In this document: positions 38,132-49,086 of the stretch, one piece after another | Numbering within the stretch: the first letter of the stretch is position 1 | Layout: every line of letters begins with the position of its first letter | Source: Pyrenochaeta sp. MPI-SDFR-AT-0127 | Taxonomy: Eukaryota; Ascomycota; Dothideomycetes; Pleosporales; Cucurbitariaceae | NCBI GenBank assembly: GCA_020747015.1 | Contig: JAGTJM010000026.1 | Location: forward strand, 310,001 to 374,000 | Direction of reading: 5' to 3' | DNA: 64,000 nt | Notes under the pieces: generated by a model | The model's database searches: none | What the model saw: only the letters and a program-made list of their open reading frames with translations | Told to the model about the DNA's origin: nothing | Made by a program: the position numbers and the translations under genes

Positions 38132-38365
38132 ATGGGCTGCGGACCATCTCGAATGTCTCGTCGCGGCTATGGTGGCCACGGTGCAGGCCCCCAGGTTGTG
38201 CACACGACCCATCATCATGGAGGTATGGGTGGCGGCCGCACAGGAGGTATTCGAATGGGAGGCGGTCGTATGGGCGGTGGTCACATGGGAGGTGGCCGTA
38301 TGGGCGGTGGCCGCATGGGGGGTGGTGGAATGATGGGGGGGTTTGGAAGGAGGAGGAGATGCTAG
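38132..38365 (+). CDS. Small Gly/Met/Arg-rich protein with N-terminal acylation signal
   Basis: 77 residues, single exon. It opens MGCGPS: Gly2 with Ser6 fits the N-myristoylation consensus, and Cys3 is a likely palmitoylation site, so the protein could be tethered to the cytosolic face of a membrane. A His-rich patch (HTTHHHGGMGGG) is followed by about five 5-residue repeats of MGGG[RH], and the protein ends FGRRRRC, a polybasic tail with a terminal Cys. No family is recognised. Purifying codon variation between repeats (gga/ggc/ggt) and an apparent leader support a real gene, but low complexity limits confidence. The polybasic C-terminus could add membrane contact. Confidence 0.6.
   Translation: MGCGPSRMSRRGYGGHGAGPQVVHTTHHHGGMGGGRTGGIRMGGGRMGGGHMGGGRMGGGRMGGGGMMGGFGRRRRC
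38255..38329 (+). repeat. Five tandem 15-bp units encoding MGGG[R/H/G]
   Basis: Five adjacent 15-bp copies with third-position differences code for M-G-G-G plus Arg, His or Gly inside the small glycine-rich protein. Copy number may vary between strains. Confidence 0.85.
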
Positions 38366-38645
38366 TTAGTAGGGAATGGATGGTGGTACTAGTGCAGGAT
38401 GAACGCGTTGTGCGCCGAAGAAACGAGTGAAGAGAGAGCGCGATTTGAGACCTTCGGGCTACGAGCTGGAACATGAGACGAATATTTGAGCGAAGCAGGA
38501 AATTCAGGCTTGGAGATGTCGAAGCGTATTGTTCTGTTATATGTATACTTTATCTGTAAGATATTTGGGGGAGTGCATGGAGTCCTAGAGTGGTAGTTGA
38601 GTTTCGAGCAAAAAAAAATGTTCAAGTCCACATGCATAAAGTTCC

Positions 38646-39743
38646 TCACGCAAATCGCTTTACATCTTTACCACGCCACCATTGCCTCCACTTGGCCGTT
38701 CTCTTCGCCGAAGCCAGCCTCCCAGGCTGGTCAATGTCGACCTTCACATCTGCATCCGTATACACTGGCTGCACACTGCCACCGTCTGACTCGCCTTCTT
38801 CTCCCTTCTTACCCTCCCGCAAGACTCTGATAGCGATTTGCTGTTCGTTAATGTCCGGACCCCATCTCAGCCGTGGCTTACACCATACCATAGACTCTAT
38901 GGTGACCGTGATAGAAGAGTCAAACAAACGTACCCAATCGGAAACGAACCATGTTTTCCAAGCCTCTCGATTGACCACAGGATCGCCGCGAGCGCTAGAA
39001 GACACCCAACGCCAGAGGCTGTCTTGGCACTGAATACCAATGCCCTCGAGGTTGGGAAGGCGTTCCTGCAGAAGCTGCACAACGTCTCTCGAGAAAGCCG
39101 AATAGTGATTTGGGCCTGCGAGTGTGATATTACGGATTTGTGCAGGTTGGTCTGGGTTGTGCTTGTCGAGGTGATCGAGCCAGTAGCGAAGCTCGTGTGG
39201 GTGAATTGAGATTACAGTCCTTCGTAGGAAGAACTCTTGAGCCTCACTGCGAATCCATTTATTGGAGGCGCCGAGAGCCCAGAAACCACGGGGCTCGGGG
39301 GGAGCGTAGATCTTGTATGTGCACCTCTCCTCTTCATCGCACATGCCTGACCACTTTGGATTTGCACAGAGGAGAGGATACGTAGAATTTTGTGAGCGAC
39401 ATGGTGTCCATGTGAAGCGAGTGCCTTTGCTTCCAAAGCCGCAGTGACGATGCACGTGGATGATTGCTGAGTCGCAGAGGTAGTCATAGATCAGGAGCCG
39501 GAGTTCAGCAGGTAGTCCTTCAAGTGTTGCCTGTGGATTACTTGGGGTTTTGAAAGTAGCAGCAGGATGATCGTTCAAGACCTCTCTCAGTGTAGTTTTC
39601 TTGGTAGCTCTTTTCTTGGCAATGCGAGGTTTAGGCTGTTGTTGCTTCTTTGGCTGGGGTTGCTGTTGCTTCTCTGGCTCGGTTTCGCCCTCCCTACAAG
39701 TAGAGATGCTGCCAAACTTGCGTTTTCGACCGGCGAGCGTCAT
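38646..39743 (-). CDS. F-box-like domain protein
   Basis: A single exon of 365 residues, starting at the ATG of MTLAGRKRKFG; the frame upstream of it has no ATG. The N-terminus has a Gln/Pro/Lys-rich low-complexity stretch, then a lysine-rich segment. LEGLPAELRLLIYDYL at about residue 75 resembles the degenerate F-box of the large fungal family of LPAELR-x-x-IY proteins, which are putative substrate adaptors of SCF ligases. The rest contains no clear repeats; CRSQ and SNKWIRSEAQEFFLRR fit that family's conserved core. The C-terminus is basic. Function is inferred only by domain resemblance. Confidence 0.7.
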   Translation of the reverse strand: MTLAGRKRKFGSISTCREGETEPEKQQQPQPKKQQQPKPRIAKKRATKKTTLREVLNDHPAATFKTPSNPQATLEGLPAELRLLIYDYLCDSAIIHVHRHCGFGSKGTRFTWTPCRSQNSTYPLLCANPKWSGMCDEEERCTYKIYAPPEPRGFWALGASNKWIRSEAQEFFLRRTVISIHPHELRYWLDHLDKHNPDQPAQIRNITLAGPNHYSAFSRDVVQLLQERLPNLEGIGIQCQDSLWRWVSSSARGDPVVNREAWKTWFVSDWVRLFDSSITVTIESMVWCKPRLRWGPDINEQQIAIRVLREGKKGEEGESDGGSVQPVYTDADVKVDIDQPGRLASAKRTAKWRQWWRGKDVKRFA

Positions 39744-40287
39744 GGTGGAAAGTGTGCAAATGAATTGGGTCACAGCTATCCAAAGTCTCCTTGGGGCACT
39801 GCAGGATATTTATGTGCACTTGGACTCTGATGAATGACGTTCTAGGGTAGACCAGAAAGGCAGCAACGAAGGGCTAGTCCCAGTGAGGCATCGCGTCTAG
39901 GCAGGAACACGAAGTCACGAGTCAACGCGACATTGTGTTGCATGACTATGCCGCATTTGCCATAGATGCCTGATATTTCTTTATAGCAGATATCTGCGTC
40001 TCGCGACTCTAACTTTGTGCACATATGCTTAGAGGAGGCTGTTGCACATGGTGGAATGGCTGACTCAGCTTTCGCATGCGGCACGACGAAACGTATGATC
40101 CCAGCTCTCACCTCAACCACAAACAACCGTGCCACTTCACTCTCGCGCGGTGACCGCTCCAGTGGAATAATCCATGGCCACAATAACACCTTTTCCGTCA
40201 TTCCCTTAGCCATAGTTTACTCCCCTCCTTTCTCATCTAGGTCGCCCTCTTGCCGCATTCAAAAGGAGAGACGAATCTCAAGCTCTT
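39744..40287. promoter_or_regulatory. Divergent upstream region
   Basis: About 540 bp between the divergent start codons of the F-box-like gene and the orphan gene at 40288. No gene or repeat is seen. Confidence 0.5.
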
Positions 40288-41106
40288 ATGATGAAAACCT
40301 CCAAGTATGCCCCGAAAACGCCCGCCGAAAACCTCGCCCAGTCGCGAGCCGACAAGTTGAAGCAGGATAAAGAGAAGACTACGCGGTTGCTGGGTCGTCT
40401 ACGCTGGAAAGCCGAGTTACTTATGGTTTCTTATTTCAAGGCACTCGAGATCTTGCAAACCGAGATGCGGCATGAAGGTCACGGTCAGGAACAGCGGGAG
40501 ATTGAGATTGGAACACAAAGCAAGCAGGCGGAGTCTATGTTCAAGATTGATTTCTTTGAATTCTACACCCTTCTCGAACGTTTCATTACTGATTGTTTGA
40601 GCATGCTTGGTTTTAGTGTGTCTGCCGCAGCCCCTCAAAGCAATTTCAACGCGCTTCGATACATTACGAATCCGGATCTACATAAATTACGGCCTTTAGC
40701 TTCGCACGCGTTCCATGCTAATCTTTTAGAGGCATTGGATGATGAAAAGTGCCCGTTGCATGAGTCGCTTGGGGCACAACTTGTTCGTATCCAGCTTGGA
40801 TTGGCCAAGGACTACCGAAACGCTTGGAAAGACGCTGGTGAGAAGGACAGTATGACGAGATGGACATCTAAGGACGGTGATCCTCGCACAAACATCAAAC
40901 TACATGACTTCCAGCTGGAGCTGATGCTGAGAACTCTCATTGCCGGATGCGAGGAAGCCCATAGTGTTGTACAAAGGCATTCTCCTACACCAAACGGAGA
41001 TGGGCTCACGAGCCGAGATTTTGAACCCCAAACATATGGGCTTAGTGCTATGGAATCAGACGACGCTCCGTTCGAATACATGGACGATGCTATGGATTTA
41101 GACTAA
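40288..41106 (+). CDS. Uncharacterised fungal protein (272 residues)
   Basis: Single exon with a clear long frame and ordinary codon use. I do not recognise the family. The first ~45 residues are basic (Lys/Arg-rich), followed by predicted amphipathic helices. The segment FFEFYTLLERFITDCLSMLG near residues 92–111 is hydrophobic enough to form a buried helix but is not a clear membrane span. The C-terminus is acidic, ending DDAMDLD. There is no signal peptide and no Cys/His metal motif. The all-helical composition and basic-to-acidic polarity suggest a nuclear or cytosolic protein–protein interaction role, but this is only inference. It converges on the next gene, with 180 bp between stops. 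Confidence 0.75.
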   Translation: MMKTSKYAPKTPAENLAQSRADKLKQDKEKTTRLLGRLRWKAELLMVSYFKALEILQTEMRHEGHGQEQREIEIGTQSKQAESMFKIDFFEFYTLLERFITDCLSMLGFSVSAAAPQSNFNALRYITNPDLHKLRPLASHAFHANLLEALDDEKCPLHESLGAQLVRIQLGLAKDYRNAWKDAGEKDSMTRWTSKDGDPRTNIKLHDFQLELMLRTLIAGCEEAHSVVQRHSPTPNGDGLTSRDFEPQTYGLSAMESDDAPFEYMDDAMDLD

Positions 41107-41286
41107 GGTCCTTGGCTCCGCCTCGACTGCACGTGAGATTTATTGTATATGTTCGATGTGCGAAAGACCTTGTATTCGGATGCATCTCTCCAGGAGACAC
41201 TGGATGCTCATATATACAAATAATTTCGATGTAAGTAACGGCGCTCTCCCCCTTGCTTCTTGGTGTACCGTCTTCAGACCGTGCAA

Positions 41287-42870
41287 CTATGGATCTCCAC
41301 TCTCCAGCCGTTCTTCAATACCACCAACTGCTTCCATGGGACTTTTTGGTCGCCCTTGCTCGATGCCCACTTTTCGCATCAAGTCTTCATCCCGAATCTG
41401 TTCGTCCTGCAGGACGCTATCTGCGCGGTCTCTGCTTGTCTCTGCCCTTGATGCTACTATTACTTCGTTTATCTCATGCATTTGCTTCTCTTGCTCTACT
41501 TCCCACTTGCACCTTTCCTTGCAGTCCCAACACACACTTCTCTTACAAACTTGTATATCGTATTTCCATTCATGACGATTGAGCATCTCCTGACAATGTG
41601 CACAGTCCATTGGAATGACAACAATCTCCGAGTCGCCACGCCGTCGCGCAATGCTCAAGCCTTTACTTGTTCGGGTGCGCATCTTCAACTCGCCATCGTC
41701 GCCCAGATCTATCCCGTCAAATACAACAAGCTTGTCGAATTTACACCACCAAGCGGGCCGCCCACCTGCTTCTGTTCGAGCACGTACGGATGTGCTAGTG
41801 AACGCTCCCATCTGTGCTCCTGGACCAGGCAACAAGCAGGCGTTACTTGTCGTTCTTGGTGGTGTGAACACACGCGTCTTTTCGTCATGCCTGTCCTTTC
41901 TTGGTGACATGTTCAGACGCTTTTTCAGAAGCTGCGTTGGAGACCGCAATGCTGCCTTTGATTGTGTTTTGGAATTTCGAATAAGGTCGTACCGTTTCTC
42001 GAGTTCGGACCGTTGCTTCAAACCCTCTTGCGTAATGCTTGAGCCCAGGTTCAATTCTGCAGGGCGGTGAAGACGACGCACTGAAGACTCCGCACGCTGA
42101 GGCAGAATCTCTGCTTTATTCGAATTCGTGTGTTTCAAAGTCAGGGATGAAGTCCTGGACGGCGATGACCTCTCACTCCGAGCGAAAGAGGTGGGCCGAG
42201 ACCGGGGCGACAAACTCTCCTCGTCAGAGAGGTAGATACCGGAATCTCGATCGTGTACAGCTGCTGCGAATCTTTCTAGTACTCCTGAAGACATCTGTGC
42301 TGATGTAGGCTCGCCAGGTGAACCTTCCTTTCCAAGGAGATTGTGTTGCGACTGTATCGGAGCACCTTTAGTGTTTGCGGAATTTATGTCAGTCATTTGT
42401 ACCGCTAGATTTGGTATCGTTGTTGTTGTTGGAGGCTTGTTTGTCGTTTCACTCTCTGCCGAAAATGGTAACGATGGCGAAGACGAAGCGCTATGTGATC
42501 CCGATACATTCGAGCTTTCGCTAGAAGTATGCAAAGCGATTGCAGAGCCCTCCTCCACTCTCAATTCTGGTTTCGGTTCTCCCTTCTCAGCCGCTACAAC
42601 GATATCTGGGTGCGGCGAATGGTCTGCTTTGAATTCAGGCTTCAGGTTGACAGCAGCCTGGGGAAGGAAGGTTGTAGGTGGTGTTGGCGGTGGCAGATCT
42701 GCCTCTTCAAAGAGGAAGACACCAGCATCCTGATTTCCTGGATTTAGGTCGAATACCTTCTTCTGAGCTGGGACCGAGTGTTCCAATACCCGACTGCCTA
42801 CACTGTCATTCAGCGGCTGGGAGCTGACTTCGTCTGGTTTTGAGCTCTTCCAGAACGTGAATGATGGCAT
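41287..42870 (-). CDS. Uncharacterised Ser/Pro-rich protein with C-terminal CxxC pairs
   Basis: Single exon, 527 residues. The first ~330 residues are Ser/Thr/Pro-rich and probably disordered. The C-terminal third is better ordered: RPAWWCKFDKLVVFDGID, then RRRGDSEIVVIPMDCAHCQE, and VCKRSVCWDCKERC. The Cys pairs (CAHC, CWDC plus a further Cys) could bind one zinc ion, as in small treble-clef-like folds, but I cannot match a known domain. A charged coiled-coil-prone stretch follows (WEVEQEKQMHEINEVIV). I see no nuclear signal beyond scattered basic clusters. The function is unknown. Confidence 0.75.
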   Translation of the reverse strand: MPSFTFWKSSKPDEVSSQPLNDSVGSRVLEHSVPAQKKVFDLNPGNQDAGVFLFEEADLPPPTPPTTFLPQAAVNLKPEFKADHSPHPDIVVAAEKGEPKPELRVEEGSAIALHTSSESSNVSGSHSASSSPSLPFSAESETTNKPPTTTTIPNLAVQMTDINSANTKGAPIQSQHNLLGKEGSPGEPTSAQMSSGVLERFAAAVHDRDSGIYLSDEESLSPRSRPTSFARSERSSPSRTSSLTLKHTNSNKAEILPQRAESSVRRLHRPAELNLGSSITQEGLKQRSELEKRYDLIRNSKTQSKAALRSPTQLLKKRLNMSPRKDRHDEKTRVFTPPRTTSNACLLPGPGAQMGAFTSTSVRARTEAGGRPAWWCKFDKLVVFDGIDLGDDGELKMRTRTSKGLSIARRRGDSEIVVIPMDCAHCQEMLNRHEWKYDIQVCKRSVCWDCKERCKWEVEQEKQMHEINEVIVASRAETSRDRADSVLQDEQIRDEDLMRKVGIEQGRPKSPMEAVGGIEERLESGDP

Positions 42871-45800
42871 TTTGCGTAAGGTCCGACTTGAAATATCGAA
42901 AACCGGTTGACATCAAGTGAAGAAAGATAGTCGACTTGATTTGCGGGCTCTCAAGGGCTTGCGCCCTCAAATAACTATCAGCACCAGTTCTTCCCAGGAT
43001 CCATTGCCGGCTACTCCTGGCATTGCACACGCACTTAGCCGCATCGCCGTTTCTGGTTCATTATCGCTTACGAGCATTCTGGAAGGTTACTTGCGTTGCT
43101 CATACTTAGCGATGCGGCATGCAATTGGTGTTCCATGATCTGAAACGTTGACAGCCGGGATGTGGTTGGATGGCGGAATCGACAACCCTGACGAGGTGCG
43201 TTACAGATGGGATTGCAGCTTCATGCAGGCCCCAAAATAGCCGGCACCCTATCGATAACGAGGATCGTCGCCGTGATTTACATTCATGCGACAAAGACAG
43301 AATGTTGCAAAGGCTGCTTGGATTGCGGGGACAGACCTTGAATCATCGGAGCATCATACCATAAAAATGCGAACACCTAAACTTAGCGATACCTAAGGCA
43401 AGGATCTGCCTGTTCACACAAAAGGAGACAGTCCCATTACTGCACTGTTTGTCTGTCTATTCAGCGTGCGGTCGTGCTTTTTGTCTCCTTGAGCCGAAGT
43501 GGTACCGTCAGTTACAACCATTAGTTTGGGTAGCTAAGGATGCCACACGGGATTCGTTTAGCCGCAAGCTTCCCCACACACTGTTTCCTTTCCACTCCGA
43601 AAGTTTGTCGGGATATCTGCTTCCGCTGGACAGCATTGTAGGGTTGATAGGCGGTCTCCCGCCGCGATAACATCGACCACCGATCTATTCAATCCTCTCT
43701 CTCTTGCTCAAGTATTCATATACAACAAGCTCTAGACCTCCTTTGCTTCCTATTCTTTGTAGAAATTGTTCTCTAGGCTCAGAAGTTGGTCTGTTGAGCT
43801 CCCTTTGACGAGCCTTTGATGGTCATGTTTGAGAGGCGTTTGATGAAACTGATGCTGAACGGTAGTACATCCGCACATAGTATCACCGAGGAGACTGCTG
43901 ACACGGACGATGAGGGTGTTGAGAGTTATGGCCAAGAGCGGCATCAAGTGGAAGAAGCCTTCGTACCTTCCAGCCTGCTGGAATTCAACAGGCGACTTCC
44001 AACAAGCTCGGTATTTTATCTGACACTATACAAGGGTTCCATGGCCAAAGATACGCAGGTCGATGCCATCCAGCTAACAACAAAACCCCATGGCTCCCTG
44101 GCAGGCCCTGACAGAGCTTTTGGGCAGCAGAGCGACCGTCATCTGCAACCATGGTCCCCGATGCGGTGATCAATCGGGTTGATTACAGACTGGAAGAGTG
44201 TGGCGATAGTTATCAACACTGTCAGCACAAACCTTCACAATCAAGGTTTTCAGATTCCGAGCATCTGGATAGGCCTTGTTGCTGCGCCGACATATTGGGT
44301 CTGGCCAAGCCATTGGTATGATTATCATCCGTTCTCAAATTTCAACGAACTTTAAGCTGGCGCCTGTCTTTCCAATCATTCTCGGCATACGAACTTAGAA
44401 AGACTGCAAAAATAAGGTTGCGAGAACAAGCTACTATTGGCGCATCGATCTCTGTCGCTCAACTGATCATTGTATCGAGCAGTGAGCGGTCAAATCTAAA
44501 GCCTAGCAGAGGCAATGCGCTACCTTAATCGTTTCTTGATATGCTTCTGTTCAAAGTACTGCAACTTATGCTGTCGAAGAACTCGGGGTTGCATGCCGGC
44601 CATCAGTTGTTTCAACATCTTCATGAGGAAACCTTATTACTTGCCTCACAGGCCATAGGGCCGAAAGAACTACCTGACGAGTCTCATCAAATGGCTGAAA
44701 GTCAAAATTATGGAAATGTATCTACAAAACAATTTCTGGGGATTGTAACTGTTGAAGCTCGTTTTCTGAAACGCATACAAACGAATCGTACAGCTTTTCC
44801 GTTCCCCGACAATGAGAATGCTTAAAGCTGCTACTGGTGATGTGTTTGCGATCAAAGAGGATGGTTTCGAATTTTTGAGAACGTTTACAGATCGATTTTC
44901 AGTTCTTCAATATCTCGATCGTACAGCTAAAAATCTTGGGTTGCTTTGCGAGGGTCGCTTCTATTCTAGTTGCAATAGATAGAACTTGAGATGTGAAGAA
45001 TCTTGATAGCTCAAATATGCTACATCCCGAAATAAGTGCAGTTGCAATGATAGTAACCGCGCAAAGCAGGGGAAGTGATTGGTTATGATTAGGTCTTTGG
45101 TAAGACTATTTTTGAACACCCACGTTATCTTGTGCAGGTTTCAAAAGAAGAGCCCAAGGCTCAAGGGATTGGACATGAACGCGAGCGTCTGTTAGATGAT
45201 TGGGAAGCTCGCAATACATTCCGTCACATGCCTGTTATAGTGATTTGATGTGAGAGGAAGTTAGGGCGATAGGACTGAGAAACAGCAAACAGCTTGAACT
45301 CTAGGGGAAAAAGGACCACACACGCTAGGCGCAATGCTTCTGGGAGAAAATCGGCTACTCTACGTAAGTTTAGAGCTCATAACGCCGATCACCTAAAACT
45401 TGGGCCACCTGGCCACCTTTCACCAAGCATGCATGATTAACGTTACTCTGACCATCCTTTTCTCCAAGCCTCATCAGGTGTCAAAGTCTTGATTATGCGG
45501 ACCCAGTAGCGTCAAGTTTCTGCAAGACATCGCTTCCAACTTCGTGCTTCTGCGTCCCATTGTCGTCGTATTTTACCTCTGCGGATTCTTCGTCACCGAA
45601 TTCGTGTTAAAACGATTATGATCTTAAAGATGAATGTGATTTTATCCAGCCACAGCTCTATCTTCTTGAGTTTTGGCCACTTCGCTTGGTTTTGGAGTAG
45701 GAAATGTGCGTATTTGGTCATGGTACTAGTTGAGTCAATGATGCCAATTCGTCTAATTGTGGAGTGTGCAGGTGAAGAACGATGGGCGAACAGAGAAGAA

Positions 45801-46193
45801 GGCAGCTTGGGGATCTGCAATCTTGACTAGAAGTTCGTCTTCAAGGTTCAACAATTCAGCCATCCTAACTTCTAGCAATGTCAAGCACATACGTGGGAGA
45901 TGCTGGGGAAGAGTGATTGGAGCCTGTTCAAGATAATTGACGCTGCTATGAAAGCCCAGCGTGAACTCTGGGAAAATCTAAGTTCACCGTCAGGTGACCT
46001 GGATTCACGATGGAATGACCAATCTCATCTTCGTCCCCATGTTGTCTTCCACCGAGGTGCAAATTGCAAAGCAGCCTTGTTACTATGTTATAGATATATG
46101 CTCGTGTTTCTGAGCAGTTTTGACATATTGCTCAACGCAGCAATTGCGAAAGTCCTGACTGGGCGACTGCGGAGCTTCTTTTATGCACTATGC
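42871..46193. other. Gene-free, partly AT-rich interval
   Basis: About 3.3 kb. The open frames are short and none resembles a known protein. From ~44.2 to 45.9 kb the sequence is more AT-rich than neighbouring genes and could be decayed repeat DNA, but I cannot see transposon motifs or terminal repeats. Confidence 0.5.
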
Positions 46194-49086
46194 CTACCTG
46201 CCTGCCTGCCACTCCTTTAGAAATTCAAGTGCCAATTCTGTGTCCGGATGATCGTGACCAAGAACCAGCTCTTCTGATATTACGCATTTTTCAAGTAACG
46301 TAATAGCCTTTCCAACATCACCTTGATCCTTATGAATGACTGCAAGATTGACCAGGCTCGTAAGCGTGGTAGGATGCATCTCGCCGAACACTCCCTTCTT
46401 CTTCTTCACCAGTTCTACTTGCAACTTCTCTGCTTCCTTCCACTGACCCGATCCTGCGTAGTTGGCCACCAGATTGCCGATGCTGATAAGTGTTGATGGA
46501 TGATCTTCGCCAAACACTTTCTTGCTAGTTTCAACTACTTGAGCATTCAACTCCTTTGCTTCGTTCCAAGATTGTAGGTCGGAATAAGTGGATGCCAAAT
46601 TCGCCATACTAATCAAGGTATTGGGGTGCTCCTCACCAAGCACCCTCTTGCTCGCTTCCATGACTCTCGATTGTAGCCGTCTTGCTTTGTTCCACAAACG
46701 CCTCTCTACATACGTGGCAGCTAAATTGGTCATGCTATTCAGTGTGTCTGGGTGCTCTTCTCCAATCAACCGCTTGCTTGCCTCCACAGCTAAAAGTTGC
46801 AGTTCTTCTGCTTTTCTCCAGTATCCTCTACGCGTGTATGTTACTGACAGATTTACCATGGCGTTTAAGGTATTAGGGTGTTCCATCCCCAGCACTGACC
46901 TGCAGGTCTGCATGATCTTCGCTTGCAGCTCTTCCGCCTCCAGCCAACGTCCCTGCTGCACATAAATCAATGCCACGTTATTCATGCTCATCAAAGTAAT
47001 CGGATGCTCCGTGCCTCGTACTCTCGTGTTTGTTTCCATAACTTCCAATCCTACTTCTTCTGCCTCTTTCCACCGTCCTAGATTCCTGTAAGTTGCAGCT
47101 AGGTGAAGCTTGCTATCCAGCATATCTGGATGTCCTTCACTGAGAAGTTTTGCATTTGTCTTAATAACCTGTATCTGCAGTGCTTCTGCTTCTTTCCATG
47201 ATCCTTGTTTGCGATAGGTCACTGCCAGGTGGGTCATGCCATTGATTGTGTAAGGGTGGTCATCACCATTTCTCTCCCTAATCGACTGGATCATACTCAA
47301 TCCTAGCTCTTCTGCTTCCTTTAGTCTCCCTTCAACCTGAATTATCGTAGCTAGCCTAATAATTGAGACGGACCAAATACCAGTTCCCTGTAAGTTACAA
47401 GACTCGAGGCCTTCTAGGTCCTGCCTGAAAGCAGCCTCGGCTTCTTCTGACTTGTGAGCAATGCGGTATTCATCAGTCGAGTCAATAGCTGTAATATGAC
47501 CAGATGCCTGCATGGCAGCGAAGATAGTGCCTGTTCGCTCATGGGGAGTTTTTGTCTTCTTCCCGATTTTAATTATGGCCTCATCCAGCCCCAATTTAGT
47601 TTTCCCGCTTTTTTTCAACATGTTCCTTGATTTTGTTTCATCCCTGGATCCACCAAATCCAATTTGGTAGCAAAGCGCAAGCTGAAAGGCTAGCATTGAG
47701 TCATTATTCGCTGCCTCTCGTTCTTCTAGCACGGCTCTTATATGCCGTCTTACTCTATAGTCTGCCAAGTAAAGAGAGTATGTAGATTCGGTAATCTGTA
47801 AGTGTTAGCATGAATATCAAAGTTATGTAGAAGCCTAACCTCAAAATTGCATTCCGTCATTTGGAATTCGTCATGTTCCATCACTGGAATTTGTGTTCTA
47901 GATACGGTTAGTATGCAGAATAGGAAGGCAGAGCAAGTTTACCGATCAGATCCAAAGCAGTCAAATAGCTCTTGAAACCTCGCATTGCGTTCAAGGGGAT
48001 TTGTGGATAATACTGAGCTAAGAAATCGCTCCAATGTCAGCTTCTTGTCATTCTCGATCCCGTTCTCGGCGATGATAAGCTGTTTTACAAGTGGTATCAA
48101 TTCATCATCGCGCTTGAGGTCGTTAATAATGTGCTTGCTCAGATCACGCTGATTCTTCAGATCTTGCTTCGCCCAACGTGCTCCTTGAGATAATGGCATG
48201 ATACCAGATAGACACTTTTCAAATAAGACCCAAGTACAAAGCATCCCGTATGAAAAGAAATCCATCTTGCGGGCTTGGGACGGTCTGAATTTGTCACGAT
48301 CATGCTCAGGTGCATGCCAGGGCCACGACTTCGGGACCGAGACGAGGTCTTCTTCACATGCGAATCGAGTGGAGTATCCAAAGTCAGTAACTCTTGCAGT
48401 ATACGTATCGGCGCTATCCTTGAAGATGAGGACATTTTCAGGTTTTAAATCACCATGGATAATGTCTGTAGTCGCTTTAGCTCGCATTGAACACCAGATG
48501 TCAAACATGAATGCATACTGTTGGCATGCATGTCCGAAATCGCAATACCCACATCTAAACAGAGCTTTATTCGTTCGTTAAAGCCCAAATCTCGCCCATT
48601 TGTTAGTATTAGAAAGTTGTAAAGGTCACCGTACTGCGACTTTTCAAATACAAGAACGGGCCACACCCTTTCGACTTGGCTAGCGTCAGACTTATCGTTT
48701 GATGGTACATCCCAGCAAATCCCTTGTATTTCGACAATATTAGGGTGATTCCGAATTACTGGGTGACCAAGAGCAATGACCTCGCTGAGGAGCGCCTCGA
48801 AAATCCTCTTCTCAGATTCCCTTTCCTTCTGCCTGTCTGAGACACATTTGAAAGCAAGGCTCGTATGAAGATTGATCAAAGCCTGATTGACTCGGCCAGT
48901 TGCTCCTACTCCTATTGGTTGCCGTGCAGCCTCCCAAGTAGTGGAGATCATTCCGATCTGAAGCTTTTGAGTCACTGCAAGGAAGGTGAATAAATCATAT
49001 GTGGGACCGTCTTCTCGCGCTGACAGTAAAGAAATGTCTGAAAGGTAACGTGGCTTAAAAAAGCTTGATTGTTGTGCAGTAGACAT
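46194..49086 (-). CDS. Protein kinase–TPR (kinesin light chain-type repeats) fusion
   Basis: Exons are 49086–48519, 48465–47943, 47897–47840 and 47795–46194, giving about 916 residues with consistent phases. The kinase domain shows a Gly-rich loop GVGATGRV (from ~59), the VAIK-type lysine in LAFKCV (Lys80), HGDLKPEN (HGD replaces HRD; Asp195), VTDFG (Asp217) and WHAPEH, so the catalytic residues are present. After a linker (~385–520), eight to nine 42-residue TPRs follow, each with an HP-x-TL-x-S-hinge and LA-x-x-Y-x-x-x-G-x-W-x-EAE, as in kinesin-light-chain/TPR_10 repeats. An ATG 42 bases upstream (49128) is possible but in poorer context; intron 1 has an alternative acceptor 9 nt earlier. 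A signalling or NLR-like sensor role is inference. Confidence 0.85.

Noticed and set aside
43816..44169. 117-codon plus-strand frame in the gene-free interval
   Set aside because: No family resemblance and no supporting exon chain.
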